DNA from: Hybos culiciformis
Lineage: Eukaryota > Arthropoda > Insecta > Diptera > Hybotidae
NCBI GenBank assembly: GCA_964007475.1
Contig: OZ023273.1
Span: 134,327,308 to 134,391,307 of the forward strand
Direction: 5' to 3'
DNA length: 64,000 bases
Below, in pieces: positions 40,505-53,300 of the stretch. Made by a program: the position numbers and the translations under genes. Every line of letters starts with the position of its first letter. Position 1 is the first letter of the stretch. The notes under the pieces are model-generated. The model was given only the letters and a program-made list of their open reading frames with translations, was not told the origin of the DNA and did not search any database.

Positions 40505-41000
40505 AATAAAGCTTAAATAGTATATGTATTTTTTATACAAATTACCTAACTTGTGCAAAGTAATAAATTTTATGATTAAAAATCAAGATCAATCAAATTC
40601 AACTTCAAAAAGTACTCACTATGGTGATAAATATACAATAATAATTGCTGTTATTGTAAGGAAAATTAAATTTATGTGTCATATAAGGAAGAATAAATTT
40701 ATCTCTAAAATTATCGAAATGTAAAAATTGTAATAATCATATTGAGCCATCAATCATCAAAGAAAAACAAAATCATAAAATTTCATATCAAGTAAGTAAA
40801 CACATTATTACGAAATTTTCTGTAATTTAACAATGTAGAACTTGTGTTCTTGAGTACCTAGCATTGGTTTTCTTTAGTAACATGATCAATCAATATATTT
40901 TATAATATTTCAAAAATTTATTAGCAAGATTATATAAAAATTAAATAGAAAATCAGCACTATACTATGCTATAAGTGAATGAGTTATATATATATATATA
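40505..41000. other. gene-free stretch ending in a TA microsatellite
   Basis: A/T-rich DNA ending in a (TA)n run at about 40985-41007. That run is the insertion target of the following hAT element. Confidence 0.5.
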
Positions 41001-41392
41001 TATATATGCAGGCCCGGCTCGAGGCGTGTGCGAACTGTGCACTGCACACAGGCGCCATAGGCGCCAGTAATGAAAAGGCGCCTACAAGCCAATATGAAAT
41101 TTAAATTTTTTTTTAAAAATGTATACAAATTTTTTTTGAGTTTTTGATTTTTGGAGCAAACGAACTACAAAATTACCAACTCAAAATTGAAATAGTATTA
41201 ATCCAGAAAACATTTTAAACTGGATTTATAACAATAATGTTGAAGTACTCTTTCCAAATTCACTGATTTAAGGGTATTACCATAAAGGAAGTATAAATAT
41301 GAGAAATTCATTCCATACAAAAAATTCAAATTTAAAAAAATTAAACAAAAAATATGAAATCAAAAAATAAGAAATCGCTATGCCATTATACC

Positions 41393-41816
41393 TTGTTCGC
41401 ATTATAATTTAAATTCCACTTATATTCCGGAATACAAATTGCCGTTCGCATTACAATATTTCATGAGAACTGGAATTTTATGATGTATAAAAAAAAATTG
41501 AGAAAGAGAAAAAATGTTTGTTGTTGAAAATTTTGACTTTTTATCTCGCTTTTTATCAACTTTATTTTGTCGCTTTTTATCAATTTTATTTTTTCATTTT
41601 GACTCGAATTTGACAAAAAAAATTGTTGCCAACTATAACAAAATTTCAAAAAGTGAGTGAAAGTAACTATAAATGTAGAATTCCAAACCTGACAAACTGG
41701 AATATAAAAGTGGAATATACAAATTCCGGAATATTTTTTATATGAAAAATCCAGTTCATATTCCTGAAATATTCCGGGAAACAGCATATTCCACAAATAT
41801 TCTCCTAATGCGAACA
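41393..41816. mobile_element. transposon nested in the hAT element
   Basis: A 424-bp insert with inverted ends TTGTTCGCATTATAATTT (left) and GTGTTCGCATTAGGAGAATA (right, inverted). The flanks CCATTATACC (41383-41392) and CCATATTACC (41817-41826) are nearly the same 10 bases. Motifs TTCCGGAATA and GGAATAT recur in both orientations near the ends. A 9-10-bp duplication would suggest a Mutator-like element, but this is tentative. The 119-codon minus-strand frame inside shows no transposase features. Confidence 0.6.
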
Positions 41817-41929
41817 CCATATTACCGACAATTGGGATAGTGATTTTTTGTTTAGTTTTTTTAATATGAATTTTTTGTATAGAATGAATTTCTCTTATTT
41901 ATGCTTACTTTGTGGTATTACTAACTTTA

Positions 41930-42047
41930 CCCGTTTCAGTTGCTAAAGGTGAGAGAACTTTTCCAAAATTAAAACTGATCAAAAATTACTTCAGATCAAC
42001 TATCGGGCAAGAAAAATTGAACTTAGCTAGTGTTTGCTTTTTGTAGC
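41930..42047 (+). pseudogene. hAT (ZMYM1-like) transposase C-terminal fragment
   Basis: An open segment reads PVSVAKGERTFPKLKLIKNY and continues FRSTIGQEKLNLASVCFL before TAG. This matches the well-known hAT C-terminal pattern VA..ERSFSKLKLIK.YLRST..QERL. It is preceded by frame disruption, and the rest of the transposase is missing. It supports placing the enclosing element in the ZMYM1/TTF-type hAT group. Confidence 0.75.
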
Positions 42048-42257
42048 CTTTGAGTATCTAATTGAAAACTTTTTCAAAGGCGCCAACACAAAAAAAACCA
42101 CGAGCCGGGCCTGTATATATGTGAGGCCCCTAATTTTTAAATTTTCCACTCCATTACGATGACATTTATTTATAGATTTTTTTAAAATCTGTATACCCTA
42201 GAAGATTTCCGGATGTATGTAAATGTATCTGTTGCATTAAAAATACATCTTACAATA

Positions 42258-42420
42258 CAGTAGCATATACAGAAGGAAGCCTGAAGATTATCAAAATTTA
42301 CCTCAGATCAACTGAGTCAAGAAAGACTAAACAACTACGATTTCAATATAAAGATTTTGCAACTAAAAGTCGTTTTATCTGACTTTGATATTTTATTTTC
42401 ATTTAAGACTAATATCAAAC
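42258..42420 (+). pseudogene. second hAT transposase tail, frameshifted
   Basis: The segment TVAYTEGSLKIIKIYLRST is followed, one base out of frame, by SQERLNNYDFNIKILQLKVV. Joined by the frameshift it corresponds to the same VA..E.S..KLK.IK.YLRST.SQERL pattern as the neighbouring hAT. It lies outside that element's target duplication, so it belongs to a separate, older insertion whose ends I could not find. Confidence 0.7.
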
Positions 42421-43669
42421 GTTCAAGTGTATAACCGTGTTTGTACGTAAATTGCTTTCATACTAATTTAAAAACCTTTTCAACTGTATAATAATTTTAA
42501 ACAGAATATTCGACAAAAATATTGGTTTAAAAAAATGTATAAGATGTTGATTTTTTCATATAAAATTTAGAAACAAATAAAATTTAGTAAATATCTAAAA
42601 ATAAAACTATTAATTGGCTTTTCAGCTTATAGAAATACCGTAAAGGAAAATTTCATAATCTTGTACATATTTTTCTAAAATACAAACCTTTTTTAAAGCT
42701 TTCAAAGCTTTTAAATTGCTGGTTAGAAAGTACAATAACGTATTTGAACGAAAACAAGTAATTTTTCTTCTACTTAGCAGTTAAATTTAAAAATAACAAT
42801 GCTCACAATACCGATATAGTTTAATAATGACAATTATTGCATATTTTTTTGTTTACCAAGATAATTTTTGTTTATATAAATTTTAAGTAGAAATAGTTAG
42901 TTTTTTATTACCAAATGAATACAAATTTTTATATTTATATTAGTATAGTAATTTAACCTGAAAGAAATTATTTACATTCACATAGGACACAAATGAAATA
43001 TATTGCTTATTATTTGAGAATTATTTTTTCTCCAAATTATTGAAAGGAGGTTGTTGAATTATTTCGTCCTGGTATACAGCTTAGGACTCATCAAAATGAT
43101 TCACTTGTTATCTATCATTTACAATTCTTGAGAGGAATGATAGAAATTATTAGAATGATCTTTTGATATTTTTTTTTCATTTATATTATGACTAGAAAAA
43201 AGTATGAACATTATATTGCATGGTTCGTCTTGTTGTAAAATTGATCCATTGATATTTCATTTCAATTTCGAATGAGTTAGAAGAAGGCATATATTACTAA
43301 TTTTTTTTATATTAATACTAATAATACATTTTATATAATTATTGAGAGCGTCTAGCTCCCAAATCGTAGAATCTTATCCTTCATTGGAATTGAAAGTGAA
43401 CGACGTTGTGAAAAAAGAAAATCTTAAGAAATCAATTACAAAATTGATAATTCAAATTGTATACAATATAAAAAAAAACATATGTGAGTCTCGGGACACA
43501 CGGAAGAAGTGAAACTTCAACGCAAGTAGTATTTTCTGGGAAGGCTAAATAAATATTTAAAATGGCCAAGTGCATATAAGATTGGCGCCGATCAATTTTT
43601 TAAACGGCGACTAGTTGATTCTTGTCCTCCGACTGCTGCGGCCAGTCGACTTGAAATTACTTGTTATTA
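42421..43669. other. gene-poor stretch with coding-like patches
   Basis: A/T-rich DNA. Two short coding-like open patches (about 43050-43170 and 43340-43500) are treated as a finding. A GC-richer patch at 43583-43651 (TTGGCGCCGATCAA, GCTGCGGCCAGTCGAC) abuts the hairpin element that follows and has no recognised identity. Confidence 0.35.
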
Positions 43670-43676
43670 ATTATAC

Positions 43677-43999
43677 CAAAAAGCATGTACATAAAGAGGA
43701 ATCAGTCCCATACAAAAAAAAGAATTAAAATAGTGAAACAAAAAATCCATATCACAACCCCATGAACTTTTTTTTTTTGTATTTTTTGAGAATTCCACTC
43801 TCACGAAAGCTTTTAAAACTATCAAAATAACAACAGTAAGTTCTATACAATTTTGAAAGTTTTAAAAGCTTTTGTGAGAGTGGATTCTCAAAAAAAAAAA
43901 AATAATAAGCTCATGGGGTTGTTATATGGATTTTTTGTTTCACTATTTTAATTCTTTTTTTTGTATGGGACTGATCCGTCTTTATATACATGCTTTTTG
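43677..43999. mobile_element. long hairpin MITE with 7-bp target duplication
   Basis: A 323-bp near-perfect palindrome. Both arms begin CAAAAAGCATGTA and stay closely similar for about 150 bp, sharing GATCAGTCCCATAC-type, ACAACCCCATGA and CACTCTCAC motifs. The loop is near 43835. It is flanked by ATTATAC at 43670-43676 and 44000-44006. No ORF. The high similarity of the arms implies a young copy. The superfamily is uncertain (7-bp duplication, CA end). Confidence 0.8.
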
Positions 44000-46900
44000 A
44001 TTATACTAACAAACTAAAAAAAATTACATTAAGAAAAATTAATATCAAAAATAAATTATCTACAAAATAGGTGCATGTGGAACATTTTTATTCAGAATAC
44101 ATATTTGTATTCAGAAAACTTTTTGAAAATTAACACTAATAATTAATAAATGAAATATTTTTTTTATTATTGTTTAAAATAAATTTCCCTTTCATTCGAA
44201 AATAAAAAATCCTATTTTCGACTTTTATTCTGAGCCAATATAGAGTAGGTTATTGCGCTGATAAGCTTCATTTAGTTGCTAGCAGCTGTCGGTTTTATCA
44301 TCAGCTGACACATAATTTTTTCTTTTTCTTTCTTTTTTTTGACAATAATCGTCACTTTTTTGACACTAAAATTTTTTTCACTCTTAATCACAAATTTTCA
44401 CAATGCCCCAAAGAAGTTTCACTTCAAAAATTATTTTTGAATTCGTTTCGAATATAAATGAACCTTTATTAAACACCTTTTTTTGTTGTTTTCTTTCAGA
44501 GAGTGTTATGTACAAAAATAAAAACTTGTATATAACGAACATTAAATAAAACCATCTGTTAGATATGAATGGATTTTGTTTTTTTTTTTTTTGTACACGG
44601 TATTAAAATTATATTTGTGCAAAATTTGAAAAAGAAAGACATGCGCTTTTTGCAACATTAGGTATATTAGAAAAATAACAATTTTTTGCAAATATAAGGA
44701 AATACATAACAAAAAAAGAAAAAAAGATATAATAAATAAAATCTCTGTTTTTTTTTTTTATATTTTGTTTAAAATTATCAATCAGATAAAATTTTCTCTC
44801 AGTCTTTGACTTACGGTGAGAGAATTACAATCGTAAATACAAAAACGTAAAAATTTATTCCCGGTAAAAAAAAAAAAAAATTAAGAAAAGGAAAAAATTT
44901 AATTAAAATAATATTTATATTAAATAAAATTAAATTAAATTAAATTAAAAAATTTATTGAAAAGGTGAATAGAAATTTAAATATTGAAAAATTTTGCATT
45001 TCTCTAACTTTGAACCAATTATTGTTTTCTTTGCTTAAACGGAAGAAAATTTGAAGTTACAAAATTTTTTTTTGGTTTTTGAGTTTCAGATTTTTGAGTA
45101 TCGAAAATTGTTTTAAAAATAAAATGAAAATTTTATGCGAAATTTTTTTTTTGATTTTTAGTATCTTAAAAATATCATATTAATTTTTAGTGGCGTCTTA
45201 AATAAAATCCAACGTTTAAAAAAATATCCTGTATCCTTTATTTTTTTAATGTTGATATACATAACCAACCATATATATCTCATTTCATAGAAAATTTATT
45301 GTATTTTAATGAAAAAAAAAAATATGACAACCGGAGACTTTAATAACAAATTATATACGTTGTGTACCTATATGTTAAAAGAGAAAAATGAATTTATGTT
45401 GAGATGAAAAAAAAATAAAAAATTATTATTCTCAAAAAAAAAAATTTTTTTTTTTTTGTTTGAAGAGTTTCACAAATGGTCCAGACGTATATTCGTAGAA
45501 CTTCCGGGTTATTCAAAACATAAGAAAAAAAATAGTTTTTTTTTTTGCAAAAGGAGTTATAAAACTATGATCTTCGTTTACGTAATAATTTATTTAACAC
45601 ACATTTAAGATTTGGTATTCTATATTTGAATTATTCGGAACTTCCAATATGATTATGATGAATCATATGAAAATTGTTAGTCATGTTCATATTTTATGTA
45701 CATATATAACCATATAAGTTCTTTAGTCAAACCAGTAAGGATAGGAAATCTTTTATATATTTAATAGTAAGCAACTTAATTGTATCATTGGAAGCAGTTT
45801 TTCATGAAATTGAGAAACTGTCATAAAGTGTGGTTAGTTGCTTTTCAAAAAAATATTTATTGTATCTCAATAAGCAAAGCGATTTGGGATCAGAAAGAAA
45901 CTCCGATAAGCAGCATGTCAAAATAAAATCGCTTGTTTTCTTGAAAAAAAGACGTCTGAAAGCTGTAAATAAATATCTTGATTTTATCATGGAATGAATA
46001 AATAAATCTATTAACATTTTACTTCATCAATTGGACATTATGGTCAAATTGTATTGAATTGGATTTAATAATATATTTTCCCGAAAAAAAAAAATTGGCA
46101 ACAGATTACGTAGAAATATTCACCCAAGAAAAATAACTACACGTACAAGACATATATTTTTCTTATGTGATTTTTATTTTATTTTTTTTATTTCACTTTG
46201 AGTCGACTAAAATATTTATAATTTACTTTTTCCTCTTTTATAACGATTGCAGCATAGATATCTGTATGTTCCACAATATTGTTCATATACATCTACTAAG
46301 TATATATATTAAAATTACTAAACAACAAAAGATTTATTATTGTATAAACAATTGTAACAACAAGATATAAATTTTAAAATGTTTTTAGATTAAAATATTT
46401 AATTCAATTTATTTTCTTTTCAAAATAGAGTTAGTAGGTTTCTTGGATATATTTTCTTCATTTTGCCTTATTTATTTTTTTTTTTATATTTATTTCTATT
46501 TTTTTTTTTTTTTTGTATTGAAAAAATGCAATTTAAAACTCTTTTGATTTATTTTTTTTAATTTTCCATAATATATAAAAGTGACAACACAAAAAATTTG
46601 TAGGAAATTTTTATTTCCATCTCTTGTTGCGAATTCTCAATGGGTACAGAAAATGTTATTTTGTTTATTATTTTTATGTATATTCAAAGCATCAGAAGAA
46701 GGTATAGTTCGAGGTCTTACATAAACTTTTTGTGTTTATTCAAATTAAAGAAATGTTCGAATGAAAAATTTCAAATTTAATCTAGTTAGAATAGTAAATA
46801 ATTAGTAATACAGAACAGTGCATGACCATTGGTCAGTTGAGATCCTAATTAATCTGATCGAAATTGACCGAGAAGCATTTTAGAGACTGACAGACAGAAT

Positions 46901-48330
46901 ATTAAAATACATAGTACGTGTTTATGAAAGTAAATGGACTATCAAAATATCATATACTTATAGGTGTTTTGTTCAGTACATTTTAAATTCACGAAAGACG
47001 GTCGTACATTATCCGCCAGGCGCCCGCGAACTAATATTTTAAGTCTCAGCCCACAAATTAATATTTTAAGTTTCAAAGTTTTTCTTTTCCAATTATTTTA
47101 AATAAAATAAGTAAAATCTCCTTTTTTAATGACAAGATACTTAAGTGGTGAAACAAAAAAAATTATGAAGGAAAATAAATGTTTATTAAAAAAAATTCTC
47201 CGTTTTACATTTATTTGACACGGAGATAGATTTGACAGCGCAATTATTTTATTAATTTGAAAACAACACTATCACTACATCAAACCATTTAACTAAATCG
47301 CAAAAGCTCTAATTTCTCAATATAAGGTTAGATTTTCTTTCGAATCCTTTGGATAAAAACAAATATATGGGTAAACAATGTTTAATTTAAATATAATGAA
47401 TATAATTTCTAAAGTTTTTTGAGATTTTTCTATTCAAAATAACAATCTCAACGCTTAATTATATATATTATAAACATATTTAATTATAAAATAGGTATCC
47501 AGTAAGTTATGTATTAGTTTTAATAATTCGACAGAGAGTTGAGTGTAGTGATTATAAATAATTGAATAAAATAAAAAATTCATGCATGTTGTACTTACAG
47601 TGATTTTATACATATAATGTGTATGTACAAGTATACATATCTGCATATTGTACATACGTTTATTTTAGGTAGAAGTGAAGAAAAAAAAATTAAAATAAAA
47701 TTTAATTCAGTCTCAAACGTGAATTCAAACAATTCAGTTTATCTTGTGCAGAACGTCGCGAAATATTATTCCGTTAACTTAGTATCTTTTTTTTTTTTGG
47801 TGAAAATAGGGGATTAAATTAATATTAATTTAAATATAAATTATTCAATCAAAAATATACTGCGAACAATTCATAAAAAAAAAGATTTATTTAATAAAAT
47901 GAAGGTTTGAATAAAGTCAGAACATTGTTGTGATTACGAAATAAAACTTTAGTTTTTGTTTTTATGCCTACCTATTGCCATTATACTGGTAAAAAACTGG
48001 AAATGTAGACTTTAGTAAATAATACTTTTTCCAAAATATAATTAATAAAAGTATTTTCATAAAATCAAAAAAGTTCTACGGTATTTTAAGAAAAACGAGA
48101 AAATTTTGAACAATAAATTTGAAACAGAGTTGTTTTATACTTCGTGAGTGCCAAAATCGAGAGGTTTATTACATTATCCAAAATTTTGTGTTTTTTTTTA
48201 CAGGCGACCTCTGTGTACACACCAATTTATTTAGACCCTTGACCGGTTGAGAGCGTTTAATTACAATAATTTGGAGTCGAAGCGATCAAAATCCGCCAAG
48301 TTATTTCATAGTTATAAGTGTTTTAGTGTA

Positions 48331-48354
48331 GGACGGACGGACAGACGGACGAAC
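48331..48354. repeat. GGAC tandem repeat
   Basis: GGACGGACGGACAGACGGAC is followed by GAAC: six units of a 4-bp repeat, GC-rich in an AT-rich setting. No function is assigned. Confidence 0.8.
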
Positions 48355-50266
48355 AAACATAAAATGAATATATGTAGTCTGTTTTTTCCTTTCCGATCGA
48401 AAACGGATCAAAAAAGAAAAATTAATAATTGCCAATTCCAATAAAGAATTTGTATTTTCGTGCAAACAGGAGGATTTTTATTTTGGTTAAACAAAAAAAA
48501 AATGGATCTCAAATTTGAACCCTCGAGATAATAAATGTATGCAATTCGATATCAACCAACAACATGTCTATTTAAAACGAAAAAAAAAAAATTCAAGAAA
48601 TAAGTAATATAATATACAATATTATACTTACATTTATTTAAGTATTATTTTCAAATCCTTAAGCTTTGAAAATGTTAACAATTTCTAAAATATATTATTA
48701 TGTAAAAAATTATTTTTCATGAGGAAAAATTTTTATAAAAAGGAAATCCACATTATGCTTAAGTATTGTTTATATGTATATGATATAAAATGTTATTCTT
48801 TTCTTAAAAAAAAAAAAAGAAAATTAATACTCTTGTACTTTGGTTAAATTTCTGAAATATAAAATTATTCAAAATTTATATTAATTTAAACACATATTTT
48901 ATACATTACATATATTTTTATATATATTTATGTAAATAATAGATATAAATAATAATACTTGTTAAGTAAATTCTGAAAATTAAAATTGAATCTGCTTTCT
49001 TTGCAGAGTTTTATAATCCAAAACCAACATATTGCCTTATATAGTTATATAGTATTTATAATAGATAGTACATAATAGTGTGAAAGATCAAAATTCTTGT
49101 AGCTAAAAAACTCAAAAGCTGTAGCTTAGCTGATAGATTTTATAAAGAAAGCTTCATTGGACGAAGCCATCCGGAAACTTTGAAAAGAATAAATAAAAAA
49201 AAATTACAAAAAATATCTATATCAATCAATAATCTTTACAACAAATAAATTAGATTTTTTTTTATAAATTAAAGATCGATTCTGTACAATACTATCTTCA
49301 TTAAATTTTTCTTAACTGCATGCTAGCTTTTTTTTTAATTCGGTGATAAAAATTCTTTAATATGTTGCTCATTGAAGTTGCGGAGAAAATAACTACTTAC
49401 GAGCTAACAAAAATATTTATACGGATTTAAGATATAAAAATTAGTTTTTTTTATTTTGTTTACGATGCTCAATTTCTTTTCCAAAATATATTAGCTACAC
49501 TAGAGTGACATTGGCAAAATAAATAATTTAGAAAAAAAAATCAAAATCTCAGATATATGTATGTACATATATGCACATATAATTTAATTATGACTAAGAA
49601 GTGAGTAGTTATTTTCTCTTATACGTTTAAAATGAGTAAGCAGAAGATTAAGGTAAAAATATGTACCTACATTCAAATTGAATATTTTTCAGTATTTTTA
49701 AGAACTATAAAGAACTTTCTGGTTATGTATACATACACATATCTAGTTATATTGTATTATAACGTTTTCATTTTAAATATATCAATTATAGAAATTAGTA
49801 TATATGGTATTCTATAAAATGTTAATATAAGTACCTACATGTTATTTCCTTTTTAATTTGGTAATTTAAACAAATAGTATTGTTTAACATTGAAATTGTG
49901 CAACAACAAAAATTAAAAGAATTATGTACTGAAAAAGTAGTTGCGCCGCACCATTTCGTTCATAAGAAGTGTTCGAAAAATTGATAAATATCGATTTTTC
50001 AATTTTAAGATTTTTGTTCTATTCATAAAGTTTAATTTAAATTATTTAAATTAAACGGGTCAATTTTATTTCATATCTTCATATTTGAATTCAGATTCAA
50101 TCTGTGCATGTAATTAAATGCTGATAGCGAAAATTTTTGGATCCTTATTACCATAAAATATTTATAAGTTAAAACCTAATTGTAAAATAGAAAATCTAAC
50201 ATTAATTTATTTAAAATCTTCAAAATTCCATTCTTTATAAAATATCCGGTCTATTTATTTATTTAT

Positions 50267-50314
50267 ATATAGTTCTTCATATAGTTCTTCATATAGTCCT
50301 TCATATAGTTCTTC
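50267..50314. repeat. 12-bp tandem repeat, four copies
   Basis: The unit ATATAGTTCTTC is repeated four times without spacers; the third copy has one T-to-C change. No coding context. Confidence 0.9.
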
Positions 50315-53300
50315 ATCGTTGTATTAAGTATTTAGTATAAATTAAATTAAAAGTGAAATTTAAATATTTTTATATTTTATCCATATAATTGCTTGAGGTG
50401 GGTATATAATTTTTATTTGAAAAAAACAATAGAAGAAATTCCCTATAAATTATTATAAAATTTTAATTTAATTATGCATAAATATGTACTTTAAACAATT
50501 TCTTTTTTAATATATTAATCAACAGATCCTTTTCATTTAATTATTTTTTACACGAAATGATAACGCTCAAAATAAGAATAATTTTGAATTATAAATTATT
50601 AATGTAATAATGAAAGTAAAACATTATTTTGATCATTGATGATAGATTGTTTATAAGGTTTTGTTAATTCATAAAAGTCATAAATATCCGATTATAGCTC
50701 ACACAAATATGAAAAAGTTTTAGGTTATGTCATTAATATTTTTGGAAAAATTGATGTTAAATCATTAGTCAATATTGCTGTCAGTAAATTTTTTTAATGG
50801 AAATCGGCCTTTAATGTAACGTTCTTGAAAATTTAAGATAATAATAAATTCAAGGAAAAATTTGTGATACAAATTCCTACCTATGAATGACTGCTTAATA
50901 TAATTTCCCCGTACGAACAAAAAAGAAAGTCGCGTAATAATATTTTCAAGACTTAAACTAAAAAAGTAAAAAAAAATTGTTTTTATACGACGTTCTTAAA
51001 TCGATTACTTTCATTTTATCAAAAAAAAATAACAAATTCAAGAAAAAATACTTTTTGCAAACTAATTTTGATTTCTGACAACAGAATTTCATACAACTTA
51101 ACTGAAACCAATTTTTTTTTTATGTTTTTTGATACTACTGAATTAGGTAGTTTAATTTTTTCATATAAAATTTCACAAAAAACTTGTCAATGTGATTGTA
51201 GTAGATATTTATAGGCATGTGGTATCAAATTTGATAAATTGATAACTAACTTTTATAAACATTTATTCGAATAATAAGAAGAAGAAATCTTGAATTTATC
51301 AAAAATTATAATTAAATTTCCTGTACTCAAGTGTAGCCTCTCAACAAAAAGAAAATAATGTTTAGGAGTAATAAGAACATAAAATATGTACTTGTAGATT
51401 CATCTTATGTTTAAATTCAAACATTATGTACACACGTTGTATATAATTACCTCATATAGTGTGAAAGAACTAAATCAAATAAATTCATTTAATTATCACA
51501 AAATAAAAATTGGGCACAGTTTCGAATCTTTGAAAAATAAAATGATTGGAGATTGAAGATTGGAGCTAAATAATCAAAAAATTAGGTGTAGATAAACTCA
51601 AAACCAGTCTTTTCTTATACGCTTATAAACCACCTTAACGCTAAAAAAACTAAGACTTCAGGCCAGTGATGTAATATTGGCCCTTAACAAAAATATGAGC
51701 CAAAATTTACTTAACAAATAATAAATAACTGTCTCTCTTTCTTTCAACTTTTCCTGGTCTGTAGATATGATAATAAAGTCATGACAGTCTGAAATTTATC
51801 TCATACGAACTACAGTTGAGTTGACTTCGTTTATTTAACTTTCCGATTCCGGTTTTAATTCTTAACAATTTTGGAAAAAAGTATATGTCAGAAAAGTCCG
51901 TCACTACCAAAAAGTATTTTATCATTGAGGCAATATTAGTAAGCAAAGAAGCATTGTATAGCTTGAGTTTTGAGTATGCAATTATAAAAATCTGTTTAAT
52001 TTTTTTATCATAATCTATATCAAAAAAACATATTATGGTTTGTCATTGCGATTTTATAATATGAAAAATAATAAAAATTTATCCACATATTAAAATTACT
52101 GCATAAAATTTTTCTTAAATAATAAAGTTTTCTGGCGGGATAATTTTCGAATATTCTATGCTTTTAAAAGTTATTTTAATACATTTATGTATAATTGAAA
52201 ATTGGTCAGCCAACCTCAGTTGGGGTCTTTTCAAATTACTTTTGACCGTATAGAAATTATAATAAATTTTATTAATAATTCAAAGTAATTTGCATTTAAA
52301 ATGGGAAAAGCATCATATTTTTAATTTATGTTTATATAGTAAAGAAGAATGCCATTTCGAATTTCTCTATTATCTTCTTCTTTTTTTTTAATATACATAC
52401 AGAGAAATGAAATTTAATTTATTTAAAATTTTTCAATCGTCATTTGAAAAATATTTAGGTTAGCGTGACAAAACAGTCCTGTTGTAATTTATACCTTTCT
52501 CTGCTATTTTATATTATAATAGTATAGATTTATTATTAAAATCACTTTAGGTTTAGGTATGTATAATATGGATAAGAAAGAGTATATGTCAATAAAAAAA
52601 TCTATTCAATATAATACAATATATACACTGAAAAAGCAGATAAATAGAACTAATGAATAATTTTAGCAAGATTAGTTGTTTAGCGTTACGTATATACGTA
52701 TTTTGGCGATTAATTATTACATTATATAACAAATGTAAGTTTAAAAAAAATTAATTCATTAATAAAAATTTTAATACATAACGATTTTTTAAGAATAAAT
52801 CTTACTTGCATAAATATAGAATCAGGGCATATATAATTTCTTCTATAAGCCATATTAAGGGATTATTTTGCATTTAGCCTATTTTCTATCATAATATAAA
52901 ACTGCACAATAGGGATAGTATATTTACATAATTGATATTTCGTTATTTTTTCTTTTACAAAAAAATATAGTTTATTTTCTTTTTCTTCGAAAATCATCTC
53001 ATAATGTCTATGAACTTATATTGCGTGTCAAAATTCTTAATAAACAAGACATTTATTTATATTGTGTTATATTATATTAACGTTAAGTAGATACATACAC
53101 ACATATATGATATAACAAAATGCAAATTTCTATTAAAAATGATAAAATCGTTACATAGATTCAAGTTTTTAAATGGAAAAATAAAAATAAATAAATACAC
53201 ATGACATTATATACCTATCAGAAATACAAACTTAGTGACTAATCATGAGTGTTAATTTAATTAATTCAACTTTTTTCTTTATTTTTTGAACATCAGAAGA

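Larger units (their letters stand above)
41009..42113 (+). mobile_element. hAT element (ZMYM1-like) with nested insertion
   Basis: A 1105-bp element with ends CAGGCCCGGCTCGAGGCG (left) and CAGGCCCGGCTCGTGGTT (right, inverted). A perfect 8-bp target duplication, TATATATG, lies at 41001-41008 and 42114-42121. GGCGCC motifs occur next to both ends. Inside are a degenerate transposase C-terminal segment and a second transposon (41393-41816). Without the nested insert the element is about 680 bp and non-autonomous. Confidence 0.88.

Noticed and set aside
41461..41820. 119-codon minus-strand open frame as a transposase
   Set aside because: It lies wholly inside the nested TIR element, has no catalytic motif and a composition of random A/T translation.
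49872..49984. Open stretch containing LKELCTEKVVAPHHFVHKKC
   Set aside because: Only about 38 codons, no convincing splice sites and no recognised family; too little to report as a gene.
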